DNA of 64,000 nt from Tateyamaria omphalii (GTDB lineage Bacteria; Pseudomonadota; Alphaproteobacteria; Rhodobacterales; Rhodobacteraceae). Of the stretch, positions 33,364 through 42,515 are shown in pieces; position 1 is the first letter of the stretch; the number at the start of each line of letters is the position of its first letter. The position numbers were made by a program, and so were the translations under genes. The stretch is from positions 1 to 64,000 of the forward strand of contig NZ_JAHVHT010000008.1 of assembly GCF_019802125.1 (NCBI RefSeq), in the 5' to 3' direction. The notes under the pieces were generated by a model. It saw nothing but the letters and a program-made list of their open reading frames with translations. It ran no database searches and had not been told where the DNA came from.

Positions 33364-35136
33364 TCACAACAGGAAATCGGTCTCGCTGAGCCCTGTCACG
33401 CCGGTCAGTTCCAGGCGGAAATCCTGTGTCCCGTCGCCGTTCACATCGACGAACACGACCGAGTCCGGTCCGCCGCCCGGTTCGCGGATGATCAGTTCGG
33501 CCGCGCCATTGGCCGAGGCTGCCCCGGTGCCCCCGAACGCGATCTGCCCCGGCACAAGTGCCGTCAGGTCGATCAGGTCGGTGCCGATCTCGAAATCCGT
33601 GATCGTGTCCACGTCGCCCACCCGGCTTTGGGCAAAGTTCTGGAACAGGAAGACATCCTCGCCATTGCCGCCTGTCAGCGTGTCGGCGCCCGCGCCGCCC
33701 ACCAGCGTGTCGTCGCCATTGGCCCCGGTCAGGGCGTCCACACCGGCGCCGCCGTGGATGTAATCCTCGCCCTCGCCGCCGTTGAACACGTCGTTGCCGC
33801 CCTGGCCGAACAGCACGTCATCGCCGTCATTGCCGGTCATCGTGTCGTTGCCGAGCCCGCCTGCGATGTTGTCGTCGCCGTCGCCGCCGGTGACCACGTC
33901 GTTGTTTAGCCCACCGCGCAAGGTGTCGTTGCCTGCATCGCCGTTGACCGTGTCGGCGCCTGCGCCGCCATTGGCGTAGTCGTCGCCTTCGCCTGCGTCG
34001 ATGGAATCGACATCCGCACCGCCGCCGATGGTGTCATCGCCGCCGCCGCCGGTGATCGTATCGTCGCCAAAGCGGCCCTGGATCAGGTTGGCGCCGTCGT
34101 TGCCGGTGATGGTGTTGTCGAGGCCATTGCCCGCGCCGTTGATGTCTTCGGCGCCCAGAAGCTCCAGCGCTTCGATGTTGAGGGCAAGGGTGTAGCTGAC
34201 CTCGGACTGCACCGTGTCGGTGCCGCTGCCGTCCACGATGTCGATGGTGGCGTCGTCGATGATGTAGGTGTCGTCATTCGAGCCGCCATCGACCGTGCCG
34301 GTCACGGTGCCCCCGCGCCCGTCAAAGACGTCGTCGCCGGACGATAAATTCACGTCACCGATGATCATGCCGGTGTTTGAAACCGCGTCGTCAGCGCCGC
34401 CCAGGATCACGTCACCCTCGATCAGATATGTGTTCTGGATGGTGGTTGCGTTGTCGCTGTCGATGTCACCCCGAATGGTGCCGGAATTGTTCAGGTTGAA
34501 GACATGGGAGCCCACAAAGGTTTCGAACGCAATTCCGTTGCTTGCGGCGATTGTGCCGGTGTTTGTCACGTCGAGCAGTACGGCGTCCGAAAAGAAAACA
34601 CCATTCGCTGTGGATGTGTTCAGATACTCGATCAGTCCGGTGTTCAGGACGGTGACGGTCCCTGACAGATCGTCCAGCAAAGCCTGGGTGGTCGTGCCAA
34701 GCCCGGTGATTGTCCCTGAATTCGTGATGATCATGGTGTCGAACTCGTCCGCAAAAATCGCCGCCTCACCCGTCGTTATGTGCCCTGCATTGGCGAAGGT
34801 GAAAGCGGTGTCTGACAAGTCCGCATCCAGTGCGGCCGCGACAAACCCGTCCCCGGCCGCGAGGATGGTTGACGTTTCAGCAACCGAGACAAACAGGTCA
34901 ACAGTATCCGTGCTGGTTTCGGTGGCTGTGAACGTTTGGGAAAAAACGTCATCCCCGGCAAAGATATCGCCTGCCAGGTACAGCCCGTAAATTCCGTTGA
35001 TGCTGCCGTCGACATTGGCACTAAAGGTGAACGCGTCGGATGTTCTGATTTCCGTCCCGGTGGTCAGAAACACCTCGTCCGTGCTGTCGATTGAATAGGT
35101 TGATGTCTGATCGGTTATGATGAATTCCGCTGCCAT
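33364..35136 (-). CDS. Tandem RTX protein 2 (beta-solenoid plus RTX)
   Basis: A 590-residue paralogue of 31298-33088. The N-terminal ~275 residues again hold N-x-G-x-I units (ITNSGTITGLG; VLNTGLIEYLN; DVTNTGTIAAS) but share little sequence with the other copies. The hinge VFDGRGGTVTGTVDGG and the RTX region (about 329-495) are strongly conserved, as is the end GVTGLSETDFLL. Its C-terminal domain is the most diverged of the four (FEIGTDLIDLTALVPGQIAF). A good ribosome site (AAAGGAG) precedes the ATG. 275 bp separate it from copy 1, so a separate promoter is possible. Confidence 0.85.
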   Translation of the reverse strand: MAAEFIITDQTSTYSIDSTDEVFLTTGTEIRTSDAFTFSANVDGSINGIYGLYLAGDIFAGDDVFSQTFTATETSTDTVDLFVSVAETSTILAAGDGFVAAALDADLSDTAFTFANAGHITTGEAAIFADEFDTMIITNSGTITGLGTTTQALLDDLSGTVTVLNTGLIEYLNTSTANGVFFSDAVLLDVTNTGTIAASNGIAFETFVGSHVFNLNNSGTIRGDIDSDNATTIQNTYLIEGDVILGGADDAVSNTGMIIGDVNLSSGDDVFDGRGGTVTGTVDGGSNDDTYIIDDATIDIVDGSGTDTVQSEVSYTLALNIEALELLGAEDINGAGNGLDNTITGNDGANLIQGRFGDDTITGGGGDDTIGGGADVDSIDAGEGDDYANGGAGADTVNGDAGNDTLRGGLNNDVVTGGDGDDNIAGGLGNDTMTGNDGDDVLFGQGGNDVFNGGEGEDYIHGGAGVDALTGANGDDTLVGGAGADTLTGGNGEDVFLFQNFAQSRVGDVDTITDFEIGTDLIDLTALVPGQIAFGGTGAASANGAAELIIREPGGGPDSVVFVDVNGDGTQDFRLELTGVTGLSETDFLL

Positions 35137-35181
35137 GTCAGGCTCCTTTACAGATGTGAAAGGGATGGATGGGGGAGGGGG

Positions 35182-37143
35182 TCACAGCAGGAAATCCGTC
35201 TCTGACAGTCCCGTCACGCCGGTCAGGTTGATCCGGAAATCCTGCGTGCCGTCGCCGTTCACATCGACGAACACGACCGAGTTCGGGCCACCGCCCGGCT
35301 CGCGGATCACCAGTTCGGCCGCGCCGTTGGCGGATACTGCCCCAAGGCCCTGGAAGTTGATCTGACCCGGCACCAGGGCGCGCAGGTCAATGAGGTCGCT
35401 GCCGATCTGGAAGTCGGTGATCGTGTCGAAATTGCCCCCCGTGGGACGGCTCTGGGCAAAGCTCTGGAACTCGAAGACATCCTCGCCATTGCCGCCCGTC
35501 AGCTCGTCGGACCCGGCGCCACCCACCAGCGTGTCATCGCCATTGGCACCGGTCAGCGTGTCGCGGCCCGCGCCGCCGTGGAGGTAATCTTCACCCTCGC
35601 CGCCGTTGAAGGCATCGTTGCCGCCCTGGCCGAACATGGCATCATCGCCATCGTTGCCCAGCAAGGTGTCGTTGTTCAGGCCCCCGGCCATGTTGTCATC
35701 GCCGTCGCCACCAAGGAGCAGATCATTGCCCGCCGCGCCACGCAGGGTGTCGTCGCCCAGGTTGCCGCCCACGGTGTCGTTGCCCTGTCCGCCCTGGACA
35801 AAGTCGTTGCCGCCACCGCCATCCAGGCTGTCATCGCTGAACCCGCCGCCAAGCGTGTCGTCGCCGAAATTGCCGCTGATCGTGTCCTCGCCGAAAAACC
35901 CCTGGATCAGGTTGTCGCCGGTGTTGCCGGCCATGAAATTGGCCCCGTTGTTGCCGAAGCCGTTGATATCCTCACCCCCCAGCAGGGTCAGGTTTTCGAA
36001 ATGCACCTGCAGCGAATAGGTGTCAGCCTCGCTGAACACATGGTCGGTGCCGCCGGTGAAGGTTTCATCAAGGTCGATGGAGCTGTCGTCGATATAGAAC
36101 GAGTCATTGCCGAACCCGCCGCTCACTTCGCCAGCGATGGTGCCGCCGCGCGTGTCGATCAGGTCGTTGCCTGCCCCGAGGGTGACATCGCCCCCGATGT
36201 GGCCGGTGTTGTAGATGGTGTCGTTGCCGTCAATGCTGTTGGGGTTGAACACACCGTCCATGATCGTGCCGCTGTTGATCAGCATGTCCGCATCGTCACC
36301 CAGATTGACGCCGCTGGTGATGTCACCGCTGTTGGTGACCGTGTCGTTACCATCGCTGAGGACCATAAACCCATCAATCAAGCTGAGATTGGTGACTTCG
36401 TCATCCCCAAGACCAAGACGCAGGTTTCCGTAGATCGCCCCGGAATTGGTGATCTCATCGGCTGCGTCGTCTCCGTTAATGTCTCCGACCGAGTTGTCGA
36501 ACGCGCTTCTGAGGGTGATCGTGCCGGAATTGAGCAGGATGCCCCCGTTGTCGGCACCCAGGAAGATATCCCGCATCTCGATGGTGCCGGAATTCTCGAC
36601 AAAGGCCGTGCGGTTCCCGTTTACGCCAAAGAACCCGCCGATCATCGTGCCGGAATTGTTGACCCGCACATCGTCGAGATCGGGAGAGTTCGAGGTAAAG
36701 GTCCTGTCACGATCGGCCTGCATCAGGCCGGTGTTTTCGATGATCAGGTCGAAGGCGCCGTTTGGGTCGTCGTCATGGAAAAAGTCGTTCAGCGCCTCCA
36801 TCGTGCCGTGGTTGATGAAGATCAGCTCCTCTGCGCTGGCAAATTGGGAATTGCCGCCCGACAGATCGAAGAGTGCCGTCACGACGCTGGTCGTGGACAC
36901 GTTGCTGATCGTGCCGTGGTTGAGGATGATCGCCGCGTCGGAATTGACATCGATGGTCGAGGAGGCGGCCCCGCTGATGATCGTGCCGTAATTGGTCAGC
37001 GTGGTGCGGTCGCTGCCGGACATGTCGAACGCGTGTGCGCCGTCCTCGAAGACCAGGACGCCCGGGGCGACCACGACCTCGTCAAAGCCGGTGATGTTGG
37101 TGGTGCCGTTCAGGATGTCGGATGAGATGAGTGTCGTGGTCAT
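35182..37143 (-). CDS. Tandem RTX protein 3 (beta-solenoid plus RTX)
   Basis: A 653-residue paralogue, the longest of the four. The N-terminal ~320 residues are N-x-G-T-I repeats (TLTNYGTIISG; VNNSGTMIGGF; EITNSGAIYGNLRLGLGDDE; VTNSGDITSGVNLGDDADM). The later repeats gradually take on a GLGDDE/GDDAD character, as if solenoid and RTX units intergrade. The hinge LIDTRGGTIAGEVSGG, the RTX repeats (about 384-554) and the ending GVTGLSETDFLL match the family. It starts at ATG 37143 with only AAAGG upstream. Only 45 bp separate it from copy 2, so these two are probably cotranscribed. Confidence 0.85.
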   Translation of the reverse strand: MTTTLISSDILNGTTNITGFDEVVVAPGVLVFEDGAHAFDMSGSDRTTLTNYGTIISGAASSTIDVNSDAAIILNHGTISNVSTTSVVTALFDLSGGNSQFASAEELIFINHGTMEALNDFFHDDDPNGAFDLIIENTGLMQADRDRTFTSNSPDLDDVRVNNSGTMIGGFFGVNGNRTAFVENSGTIEMRDIFLGADNGGILLNSGTITLRSAFDNSVGDINGDDAADEITNSGAIYGNLRLGLGDDEVTNLSLIDGFMVLSDGNDTVTNSGDITSGVNLGDDADMLINSGTIMDGVFNPNSIDGNDTIYNTGHIGGDVTLGAGNDLIDTRGGTIAGEVSGGFGNDSFYIDDSSIDLDETFTGGTDHVFSEADTYSLQVHFENLTLLGGEDINGFGNNGANFMAGNTGDNLIQGFFGEDTISGNFGDDTLGGGFSDDSLDGGGGNDFVQGGQGNDTVGGNLGDDTLRGAAGNDLLLGGDGDDNMAGGLNNDTLLGNDGDDAMFGQGGNDAFNGGEGEDYLHGGAGRDTLTGANGDDTLVGGAGSDELTGGNGEDVFEFQSFAQSRPTGGNFDTITDFQIGSDLIDLRALVPGQINFQGLGAVSANGAAELVIREPGGGPNSVVFVDVNGDGTQDFRINLTGVTGLSETDFLL

Positions 37144-37266
37144 GGGATTTATGCCTTTGGTCTACAAGATTTGGGCGGCAGACCGCCTTTCAAACATTAT
37201 TGAATGCTTTCAAATAGTAAGGTCATAATCCATCCCCCCGAACAGGGGGGATGGACGGAGCAGTTG

Positions 37267-38952
37267 TCAAAGCAGGAAGTCGGTTTCGCTGAGGCCCGTC
37301 ACGCCGGTGACGTTGATCCGGAAATCCTGGGTCCCGTCGCCGTTCACGTCGACAAAGACGACCGAGTCCGGCCCACCGCCCGGTTCGCGGATCACCAGCT
37401 CGGCTTCGCCATTGGCCGACACCGCGCCCAGGCCCTGGAAGTTGATCGTGCCTTCCACCAGGGCCGTCAGGTCGATCAGGTCGCTGCCGATCTGGAAGTC
37501 GGTGATCGTGTCGAACTGGCCGCCTGTGGTCCGGCTTTGGGCAAAGTTCTGGAACTCGAACACATCCTCGCCATTGCCGCCGGTGAGCGTGTCTGAGCCT
37601 GCACCGCCCACCAGCGTGTCATCGCCATTGCCCCCGCTCAGAACATCCAGACCGGCACCGCCATGGATGTAATCCTCGCCATCGCCGCCGTTGAACACGT
37701 CGTTGCCACCCTGGCCGAACAGGGCGTCGTCGCCGTCATTGCCCGCCAGCGTGTCGTTGCCCGCGCCCCCTGCGATGTTGTCATCACCGTCACCGCCCGA
37801 GGCGACGTCGTTGTTCAGACCGCCACGCAGGGTGTCGTTGCCCTCGTCGCCGCGGATGGTGTCGTTCTGGGCGCCGCCATTGATGTAGTCGTCGCCCTCT
37901 CCGCCCTCGAGGCTGTCGCGGTTGGCGCCACCCCCGATGGTGTCGTCGCCGCCGCCGCCCAGGATGGTGTCATCGCCGACGCGGCCCTGCAGCAGGTTGG
38001 CGCCGTCATTGCCGGTGATGGTGTTGTCGAGGCCGTTGCCCGCGCCATTGATGTCTTCGGCGCCCAGCAGGGTCAGCATCTCGATGTTCTGGGCCAGGGT
38101 ATAGCTCGCCTCGGACTGCACCGTGTCGGTGCCCGCGCCCATGGTTTCGAACAGGATGACGCTGCCATCGCTGATCTGGTACAGGTCGTCGCCGCCTCCG
38201 CCGATCACCGACCCGGTCACGGTGCCGCCGCGCCCGTCGAACGTGTCATTGTCATTGCCCAGCAGGACCGACCCTTCGATGAAGCCGGAATTGACCAGCA
38301 CGTCCTCGCCTGAGCCCATGTCGATATTGCCGGTGATGTCGCCGCTGTTGATTAGGTCGTCGTCTGCTCCCCGGGTTCCGATCCCTCCGATGATGGTGCC
38401 GGTGTTGGTGATGATGTCCACTTCGGAATCGGTGTTGATGACCAGAGCAGAGGATCCGGTGCCGCTGCCAGTCGTCGCAATGGTGCCGGAGTTCACGATA
38501 AGGTTGCTGCCTGCGCCAGCGACATTGTTGAAGATCTGGATGGCGTTGTCGCCTGAGGTCAGGATCTGGCCCGAATTGATGATTTCCATTCCTGAAGATT
38601 GCGACAGGATACCATCTGCACCTGCGCCGAGCCCCGAGATCGTACCGCTGTTGATGACGGTGTTGCCGGTCCCGCCTGCGGTTTGGTCACTGAAGATGAT
38701 GACGGTCTGGCGCGCGGTGATGGTGCCAGTGTTGACCACTTCAGTGCCGTGGCCCGAGGCCCGGATGGCATCGTTATTGCCGAAGATTGATCCGCTGTTG
38801 TTGATGGCAACACCAGTTAACCCGGTGGCCGTGACGTCGATCCCCGGACCCGCAAGCTGCGAGATCGCGCCGTTCTGGGTCACGTTCGCTTCTTCATTGC
38901 CGATCAGGGTGACGGTGCTTGTGCGCAGGCCGCTTACGGTTGTGGATGTCAT
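37267..38952 (-). CDS. Tandem RTX protein 4 (beta-solenoid plus RTX)
   Basis: A 561-residue paralogue, first in the direction of transcription. N-terminal repeats (AINNSGSIFGNNDAIRASG; VVNTGTITARQT; VINSGTISGLGAGADG; IITNTGTIIGGIG) cover about 1-240. The hinge is TFDGRGGTVTGSVIGGGGDD, the RTX block spans about 300-464, and the C-terminus is nearly identical to copy 1 (VEGTINFQGLGAVSANGEAE ... GLSETDFLL). A GGGAGGG ribosome site lies 8 bp before the ATG. It is divergent from ugd across a 265-bp gap that probably carries both promoters. Confidence 0.85.
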   Translation of the reverse strand: MTSTTVSGLRTSTVTLIGNEEANVTQNGAISQLAGPGIDVTATGLTGVAINNSGSIFGNNDAIRASGHGTEVVNTGTITARQTVIIFSDQTAGGTGNTVINSGTISGLGAGADGILSQSSGMEIINSGQILTSGDNAIQIFNNVAGAGSNLIVNSGTIATTGSGTGSSALVINTDSEVDIITNTGTIIGGIGTRGADDDLINSGDITGNIDMGSGEDVLVNSGFIEGSVLLGNDNDTFDGRGGTVTGSVIGGGGDDLYQISDGSVILFETMGAGTDTVQSEASYTLAQNIEMLTLLGAEDINGAGNGLDNTITGNDGANLLQGRVGDDTILGGGGDDTIGGGANRDSLEGGEGDDYINGGAQNDTIRGDEGNDTLRGGLNNDVASGGDGDDNIAGGAGNDTLAGNDGDDALFGQGGNDVFNGGDGEDYIHGGAGLDVLSGGNGDDTLVGGAGSDTLTGGNGEDVFEFQNFAQSRTTGGQFDTITDFQIGSDLIDLTALVEGTINFQGLGAVSANGEAELVIREPGGGPDSVVFVDVNGDGTQDFRINVTGVTGLSETDFLL

Positions 38953-39217
38953 TGGAAATCCCTCCCTTGGAATTCATTGATGAAAAAATGTGCCGACAAA
39001 ATAAGCGCCGGTCTGCCGTGAGTATTGTGTGCCACCTCTTTACCACACAAGCGTTTTGGCGCGCTGGTCCGGAATTCCTGCCCAAAACTTGGGCCGATAC
39101 ACGCACAGGTTGGCGGGTTTACGCGCGGCATCCTGACATGACACGTTTAACGGCCTTGCGTGTCCGGAGATTTCTGCACAAAACGGCGGCAGTTTTAAGC
39201 CAAGGAGCTTTTTAAGC

Positions 39218-40543
39218 ATGAAGATTGCAGTGATCGGCACGGGCTATGTGGGCCTGGTGTCTGGAGTGTGTTTCTCCGATTTCGGCCATGATGTGGTGTG
39301 CGTCGACAAGGACGCCTCCAAGATCGAAAAGCTTGAGCGGGGCGAAGTGCCGATCTTTGAGCCGGGTCTCGATGTGCTGATGGCGCGCAACGTGGAAGCG
39401 GGGCGTCTGTCCTTCACCCTCGATCTGGACAAGGCGCTGGACGGGGCCGAGGCGGTGTTCATCGCCGTGGGCACGCCGACGCGCCGGGGTGACGGCCATG
39501 CCGACCTGACCTACGTGATGGCCGCCGCGGCCGAGATCGCGACCACGGCCAAGGATTATATCGTCGTCGTCACCAAATCGACCGTGCCCGTGGGCACCAA
39601 CGCCAAGGTGGCCGAGGTCGTGGCCGAAGCGAACCCGAACCTTGAGTTCGACGTCGCCTCGAACCCCGAGTTCCTGCGTGAAGGGGCGGCCATTGATGAC
39701 TTCATGAAGCCCGACCGTGTGGTCGTGGGCGTGGAAAGCGAACGCGCGGCCAAGGTGATGTCCGACATCTACCGTCCGCTCTATCTGCGTGACTTCCCCA
39801 TCGTGACCACAGATCTGGAAAGTGCGGAGATGATCAAATACGCGGCCAACGCGTTTCTGGCCGCCAAGATCACCTTCATCAACGAGATCGCGGCGCTGTG
39901 TGAAAAGACCGGCGCCAACGTCAAGGAAGTGTCGCGCGGTATCGGTCTGGATGGCCGGATCGGCAACAAGTTCCTGCATGCCGGTCCCGGCTATGGCGGA
40001 TCGTGTTTCCCCAAGGATACCAAGGCGTTGGCCCGTATCGGCCAGGAACATGCCGTGCCCATGCAGATCACCGAGGCCGTCATCAAGATCAACGAGGAGG
40101 TCAAGCGCCGCATGGTCGACAAGCTGCTCGATCTGTGTGGTGGATCCTTCAACGGCAAGACCGTTGCCGTGCTTGGCGTGACCTTCAAGCCCAACACCGA
40201 TGACATGCGCGATGCGCCCAGCCTGACCATCGTGCCTGCCCTCGTGGGCGGTGGCGCCACCGTGCGCGTGACCGACCCTGAAGGCCGCCGCGAGGGCGAG
40301 GCCCTGCTGCCCGGCGTGGAATGGACCGAGGATGCCTATGCCGCGACGGCGGGTGCTGATCTCGTGGTGCTTCTGACCGAGTGGAACGAGTTCCGTGCGC
40401 TGGATCTGGGCCGCATCGCGGGTGCCATGACCACACCGGCCATGGCCGATCTGCGCAACATCTATTCCGAGACGGACGCGGCCAAGGCAGGCTTTACCGC
40501 CTATGCCTCGATCGGGCGCGGGCGCGAGGGGGTGGCGGCCTGA
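39218..40543 (+). CDS. ugd: UDP-glucose 6-dehydrogenase
   Basis: NAD-dependent two-fold oxidation of UDP-glucose to UDP-glucuronate. The N-terminal Rossmann motif is IAVIGTGYVGLVSGVCFSDF, the catalytic Cys block is GPGYGGSCFPKDTKAL (near residue 259), and the C-terminal UDP-binding domain has VLGVTFKPNTDDMRDAPSL. Length 441 is standard for RkpK/TuaD-type enzymes. AAGGAG at 39202-39207 supports the start. It leads a three-gene unit with the UDP-glucuronate epimerase and a sulfotransferase, pointing to an acidic, sulfated polymer. Confidence 0.97.
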   Translation: MKIAVIGTGYVGLVSGVCFSDFGHDVVCVDKDASKIEKLERGEVPIFEPGLDVLMARNVEAGRLSFTLDLDKALDGAEAVFIAVGTPTRRGDGHADLTYVMAAAAEIATTAKDYIVVVTKSTVPVGTNAKVAEVVAEANPNLEFDVASNPEFLREGAAIDDFMKPDRVVVGVESERAAKVMSDIYRPLYLRDFPIVTTDLESAEMIKYAANAFLAAKITFINEIAALCEKTGANVKEVSRGIGLDGRIGNKFLHAGPGYGGSCFPKDTKALARIGQEHAVPMQITEAVIKINEEVKRRMVDKLLDLCGGSFNGKTVAVLGVTFKPNTDDMRDAPSLTIVPALVGGGATVRVTDPEGRREGEALLPGVEWTEDAYAATAGADLVVLLTEWNEFRALDLGRIAGAMTTPAMADLRNIYSETDAAKAGFTAYASIGRGREGVAA

Positions 40544-40582
40544 TCGCCCCCCTCATCCCCCTGACATAGACGGAGCTGCCCC

Positions 40583-41596
40583 ATGCCCAAGGCCCTTATC
40601 ACCGGAGCCGCTGGCTTCATCGGTTATCATCTGTCCAAACGCCTTCTGGCCGATGGCTACGAGGTCATCGGCTTTGACGCCATGACCGATTATTACGAGG
40701 TGGCACTCAAGGAACGCCGCCAGCAGATGCTGCTGCAGAACAGCGCCTTTCGCGCGGTCAATGAACGGCTTGAGGCCGATGGCGTGCTGATGGACCTGAT
40801 CACCGCCGAGAAGCCGGATGTGATCGTGCACCTCGCCGCGCAAGCGGGCGTGCGGTATTCCATCGACAATCCGCGCTCGTATGTCGAAGCCAACCTGATC
40901 GGCACTTTCAACCTGCTGGAGGCCGTGCGGGCCAACCCCTGCAGCCATCTGCTGATGGCGTCGACCTCGTCCGTCTATGGGGCCAATACCGAGATGCCCT
41001 ATGCCGAGACGCACAAGGCCGACAGCCAGATGTCGTTCTATGCGGCCACGAAGAAGGCGAACGAGGCGATGGGCCATTCCTATGCCCATCTTTATGATCT
41101 GCCGATCACCATGTTCCGCTTCTTTACCGTTTACGGTCCCTGGGGACGGCCCGACATGGCGCTCTTCAAGTTCACCAAGGCGATCCTGAACGGCGATGCC
41201 ATCGACGTCTACAATCACGGCGACATGCGCCGGGACTTCACCTATATCGACGACCTGGTGTCGGGCATCGCGATGCTGATCGACGCAGCACCCGTGCGCC
41301 CCGGGCCAGGCGAGACGGTGCCGGAAGGGGACAGTCTGTCGCCCGTGGCACCTTACCGCGTGGTCAATATCGGCAATTCCGAACCGGTGCAGCTCATGGC
41401 CTTTATCGAGGCGATCGAGGCCGCCCTGGGGCAGGAAGCCAAAAAGAACTTCATGGAAATGCAGCCCGGTGACGTGCCGGCCACCTGGGCCGACGGCACG
41501 CTGCTCAATACCCTGACGGGGTACGGGCCGCAGACCTCTGTCCACGACGGCGTGGCCAATTTCGTGGCCTGGTATCGCGACTATTACGGCGTCTGA
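40583..41596 (+). CDS. NAD-dependent epimerase, probable UDP-glucuronate 4-epimerase
   Basis: An extended SDR of 337 residues: ALITGAAGFIGYHLSKRLL (cofactor loop), DVIVHLAAQAGVRYSIDNP, ASTSSVYGANTEMPY and the catalytic MSFYAATKKANE (YxxxK). FFTVYGPWGRPDMALFKFTK is characteristic of UDP-GlcA 4-epimerases (LspL/Cap1J/GAE group), which make UDP-galacturonate. Position directly after ugd (39-bp gap) supports that substrate. Other UDP-sugar 4-epimerase activities cannot be excluded by motif alone. Confidence 0.9.
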   Translation: MPKALITGAAGFIGYHLSKRLLADGYEVIGFDAMTDYYEVALKERRQQMLLQNSAFRAVNERLEADGVLMDLITAEKPDVIVHLAAQAGVRYSIDNPRSYVEANLIGTFNLLEAVRANPCSHLLMASTSSVYGANTEMPYAETHKADSQMSFYAATKKANEAMGHSYAHLYDLPITMFRFFTVYGPWGRPDMALFKFTKAILNGDAIDVYNHGDMRRDFTYIDDLVSGIAMLIDAAPVRPGPGETVPEGDSLSPVAPYRVVNIGNSEPVQLMAFIEAIEAALGQEAKKNFMEMQPGDVPATWADGTLLNTLTGYGPQTSVHDGVANFVAWYRDYYGV

Positions 41597-41598
41597 GT

Positions 41599-42441
41599 AT
41601 GTCTGAGCCGGGGCCTGATTTCCTCTGCATCGGGATGCAGAAATCGGGCACCCACTGGCTTTATCACCGGCTGCGGGGGCATCCGGACTTCTGCATGCTG
41701 CCGCGCAAGGAACTGCAGTTTTTCGGGCGTCCCTTTCCATCGGCGGGCAAGAAGGCCGGGCTGATGGCCAAACGCGCCGAATGGCTGGCCGCGGGGACGT
41801 TTTCCGCCGCCGATCAGTCCTTTACCGATATGTTCATGGCGCTGGAGCGCCGCCGGGATCATCCGGTGTCGGTCTATCGTGACCTGTTCTCCTTTACCGA
41901 TGGCCGGCTCAGCGGTGACATCACCCCGTTCTATGCCAGCCTGTCCGACGATCAGATCGCGCAGATCCGTGCGGACCTGGGCGATATTCCGGTGCTGATG
42001 TTGGTGCGCGACCCGGTGGCGCGGGTCTGGTCGGCGCTGAATGATGGGGCCAACAAGGGCAAGGTTGCGGACGCGGCTTTGCGCACACCGGATGCACTGC
42101 GCGCGCAACTGGCGCGGCCTGCATGGGCCGGGGCCTCCTTTCCGGCGGCCAGCTACCGGCGCTGGTCGCAGCACTTCGACGTCAAGGTGTTCTTCTTCGA
42201 TGATGTCCTGACACGCCCCGTTGCGTTGCGAGACGAGATCGTCACCCATCTGGGCGGGCGTCCGGGCCTGCCGATGGATGCTCATGCGGATGAGAACGTG
42301 AAGGCGGGGCGCCTGCGCCTGGAACAGTCAGACGGGATCAAGGCGGAGTTGCGCGCGCTGTTCGGTGCGGAGCTGCGCGACTGCGCGCAGCTTTTTGGTG
42401 GACCCGCCCTGCACTGGGGCGCGCAATACGGGATAACCTGA
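41599..42441 (+). CDS. Sulfotransferase family protein
   Basis: A 280-residue PAPS-dependent sulfotransferase. The phosphosulfate loop LCIGMQKSGTHWLYHRL is at about residues 8-24, KELQFFGRPF follows, and the 3'-phosphate motif VLMLVRDPVARVWSALN is near 132. It starts 2 bp after the epimerase stop, so it is coupled to UDP-uronate synthesis; an obvious hypothesis is sulfation of the uronate-containing polymer. It is similar in layout to 10125-10955 and 51336-52283. Confidence 0.87.
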   Translation: MSEPGPDFLCIGMQKSGTHWLYHRLRGHPDFCMLPRKELQFFGRPFPSAGKKAGLMAKRAEWLAAGTFSAADQSFTDMFMALERRRDHPVSVYRDLFSFTDGRLSGDITPFYASLSDDQIAQIRADLGDIPVLMLVRDPVARVWSALNDGANKGKVADAALRTPDALRAQLARPAWAGASFPAASYRRWSQHFDVKVFFFDDVLTRPVALRDEIVTHLGGRPGLPMDAHADENVKAGRLRLEQSDGIKAELRALFGAELRDCAQLFGGPALHWGAQYGIT

Positions 42442-42473
42442 CCCGGCGCCCAACAGGTCGTGATGTTGCATGA

Positions 42474-42511
42474 CAAGACGCCGGACCGCCCGTGGCGGGT
42501 CCGGCGTCTTG
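42474..42511. terminator. Long hairpin between convergent sulfotransferase genes
   Basis: A 14-bp perfect stem CAAGACGCCGGACC / GGTCCGGCGTCTTG with a 10-base loop, centred in the 74 bp between two convergent genes. It has no T tract on either side, but position and strength suggest a shared transcription barrier. Confidence 0.6.
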
Positions 42512-42515
42512 CGTG

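Noticed and set aside
31298..38952. Regularly spaced short DNA repeats that could suggest a CRISPR array or satellite
   Set aside because: The periodicity is 27 bp and in frame, encoding RTX nonapeptides; no unique spacers between constant repeats.
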